A model generated the notes under the pieces. It saw only the letters and a program-made list of their open reading frames with translations. It had not been told where the DNA came from and ran no database searches. The position numbers and the translations under genes are program-made. From Clostridium sp. (GTDB lineage Bacteria; Bacillota; Clostridia; Oscillospirales; Acutalibacteraceae), in NCBI GenBank assembly GCA_023663865.1, contig JAMPGU010000001.1:62001-126000 (forward strand): a stretch of DNA of 64,000 nt. Direction: 5' to 3'. The first letter of the stretch is position 1. Every line of letters starts with the position of its first letter. This document shows positions 63,389 through 64,000 of the stretch, piece after piece.

Positions 63389-64000
63389 ATGAAATCAGTT
63401 TTAGTTATCGGTGCCGGAAAATTCGGTCACCACATTGCAGAATATCTTTGTGATATGGGCAATGATGTAATGCTTGTTGATGAAAATGAAGCATTAATTG
63501 AAGCCTATGCCGATAAGGTTACAAATGCAGAAATCGGCGATTTTACAATTAAAGACAATCTGTCAGCCCTTGTTGTAAAGGACTATGACTATATATTTGT
63601 TTGCGTCGGTGATTTTCAGGACAGCTTAGTGATAACAAGCTATCTTAAAGAGCTTGGAGCAGATTATGTTATCGGCAAAGCATCCTCCCTTATCCACGAA
63701 AAATTCCTGCTGCAAAATGGTGCAGACAGAGTAATTTATCCTGAAAGAGATATTGCATATCGAATGGCTGTGGAGTATAATAATTCTTCGATATTTGATT
63801 ATTTTCAGCTTAGTGAGGACACGGGTATTTATGAAATCTCCGCACCGAACAGCTGGGTAGGCAAATCACTGATAAATATCAACGTTCGTAAAATTCATAA
63901 CATTACGGTTATTGCTTATAAAAACGGCGAAAAAATTGTTCCAATCAGCAGTCCTGATTACGTTTTTTCAAAGGAGGAGCATATCATTGTTATGGGTGAA
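63389..64000 (+). CDS. ktrA: Potassium uptake regulatory subunit KtrA/TrkA (3' end missing)
   Basis: The frame runs 204 codons from ATG 63389 to the window end without a stop. An N-terminal RCK Rossmann domain begins MKSVLVIGAGKFGHHIAEYL, with the acidic DEN that ends strand 2 and GDFTIKDNL. A linker (ISYPERDIAY-like VIYPERDIAYRMA) and the start of the TrkA_C domain (FQLSEDTGIYEISAP) follow. Such proteins gate KtrB in response to ATP/ADP or NADH. AAGGAG lies upstream. Confidence 0.94.
   Translation, partial: MKSVLVIGAGKFGHHIAEYLCDMGNDVMLVDENEALIEAYADKVTNAEIGDFTIKDNLSALVVKDYDYIFVCVGDFQDSLVITSYLKELGADYVIGKASSLIHEKFLLQNGADRVIYPERDIAYRMAVEYNNSSIFDYFQLSEDTGIYEISAPNSWVGKSLININVRKIHNITVIAYKNGEKIVPISSPDYVFSKEEHIIVMGE

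Noticed and set aside
1..64000. tRNA, rRNA, transposase or prophage genes
   Set aside because: None of the gaps shows a tRNA cloverleaf or rRNA, and no reading frame resembles a transposase, integrase or phage protein.

Overview
The window looks like chromosomal DNA of a low-GC anaerobic Firmicute, most likely a gut clostridium of the Ruminococcaceae/Oscillospiraceae type. The grounds are the sepF-divIVA-ileS-lspA division cluster, strong GGAGG ribosome sites, many TTGACA/TATAAT-type promoters, a Na+-pump decarboxylase pair, luxS, and surface proteins built from BspA-like leucine-rich repeats, CHAP, Big2 and helical modules. The species cannot be named from the sequence alone. Nearly all of it is coding. 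I see no rRNA, tRNA, CRISPR array, transposase or prophage. Two short intergenic stretches look like dispersed palindromic repeats.

Layout. 1-4 kb (+): the 3' part of rmuC, then a PadR regulator with a palindromic operator and a large HAAS-type membrane protein. 4-8 kb (-): oadG-oadB-pcrA, beside a divergent 44-codon membrane peptide gene. 8.4-25.6 kb (-): one long co-directional run, read as miaB-ylbF-mutS-mutL-miaA-(HlyD-like)-yggS-sepF-divIVA-ileS-lspA-rluD-HAD-nfo, from a clear promoter that is divergent from malQ (+). It joins tRNA modification, mismatch repair, division-site assembly and lipoprotein processing. 27.4-29.1 kb (-): an unknown membrane protein and a cysteine-rich clostridial protein whose ribosome site lies inside a hairpin. 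29.2-40.3 kb (-): tyrA-aroB-aroA-aroC-pheA (aromatic amino-acid synthesis from DHQ synthase onward), apparently continuing into a VTT membrane protein, galK, a diacylglycerol-kinase-like gene and an anchored glycosidase-like protein.

40.4-45.8 kb (-): a promoter, a structured leader of about 155 nt, a 1644-residue secreted protein, and 17 nt later a 49-residue peptide gene, closed by a terminator. This is the most unusual unit in the window. 46-54.5 kb (mainly +): argGH with two ARG-box-like sites, a degV family gene, ilvE, an RluA-type pseudouridine synthase, a zinc phospholipase C-like protein overlapping luxS, then an XRE regulator divergent from a VanY-type carboxypeptidase across three direct repeats phased at exactly 20 bp. 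54.5-64 kb: an LRR surface protein (+), an MGMT and a serine hydrolase (-), a CHAP/Big2 wall protein behind a perfect inverted repeat, a CapD/PglF-type sugar-nucleotide dehydratase, and ktrB-ktrA for potassium uptake, with ktrA cut by the window end.

Start codons were placed by ribosome-binding sites, so several are downstream of the longest reading frame. All family calls come from recognised motifs and lengths read by eye; no database search was run.
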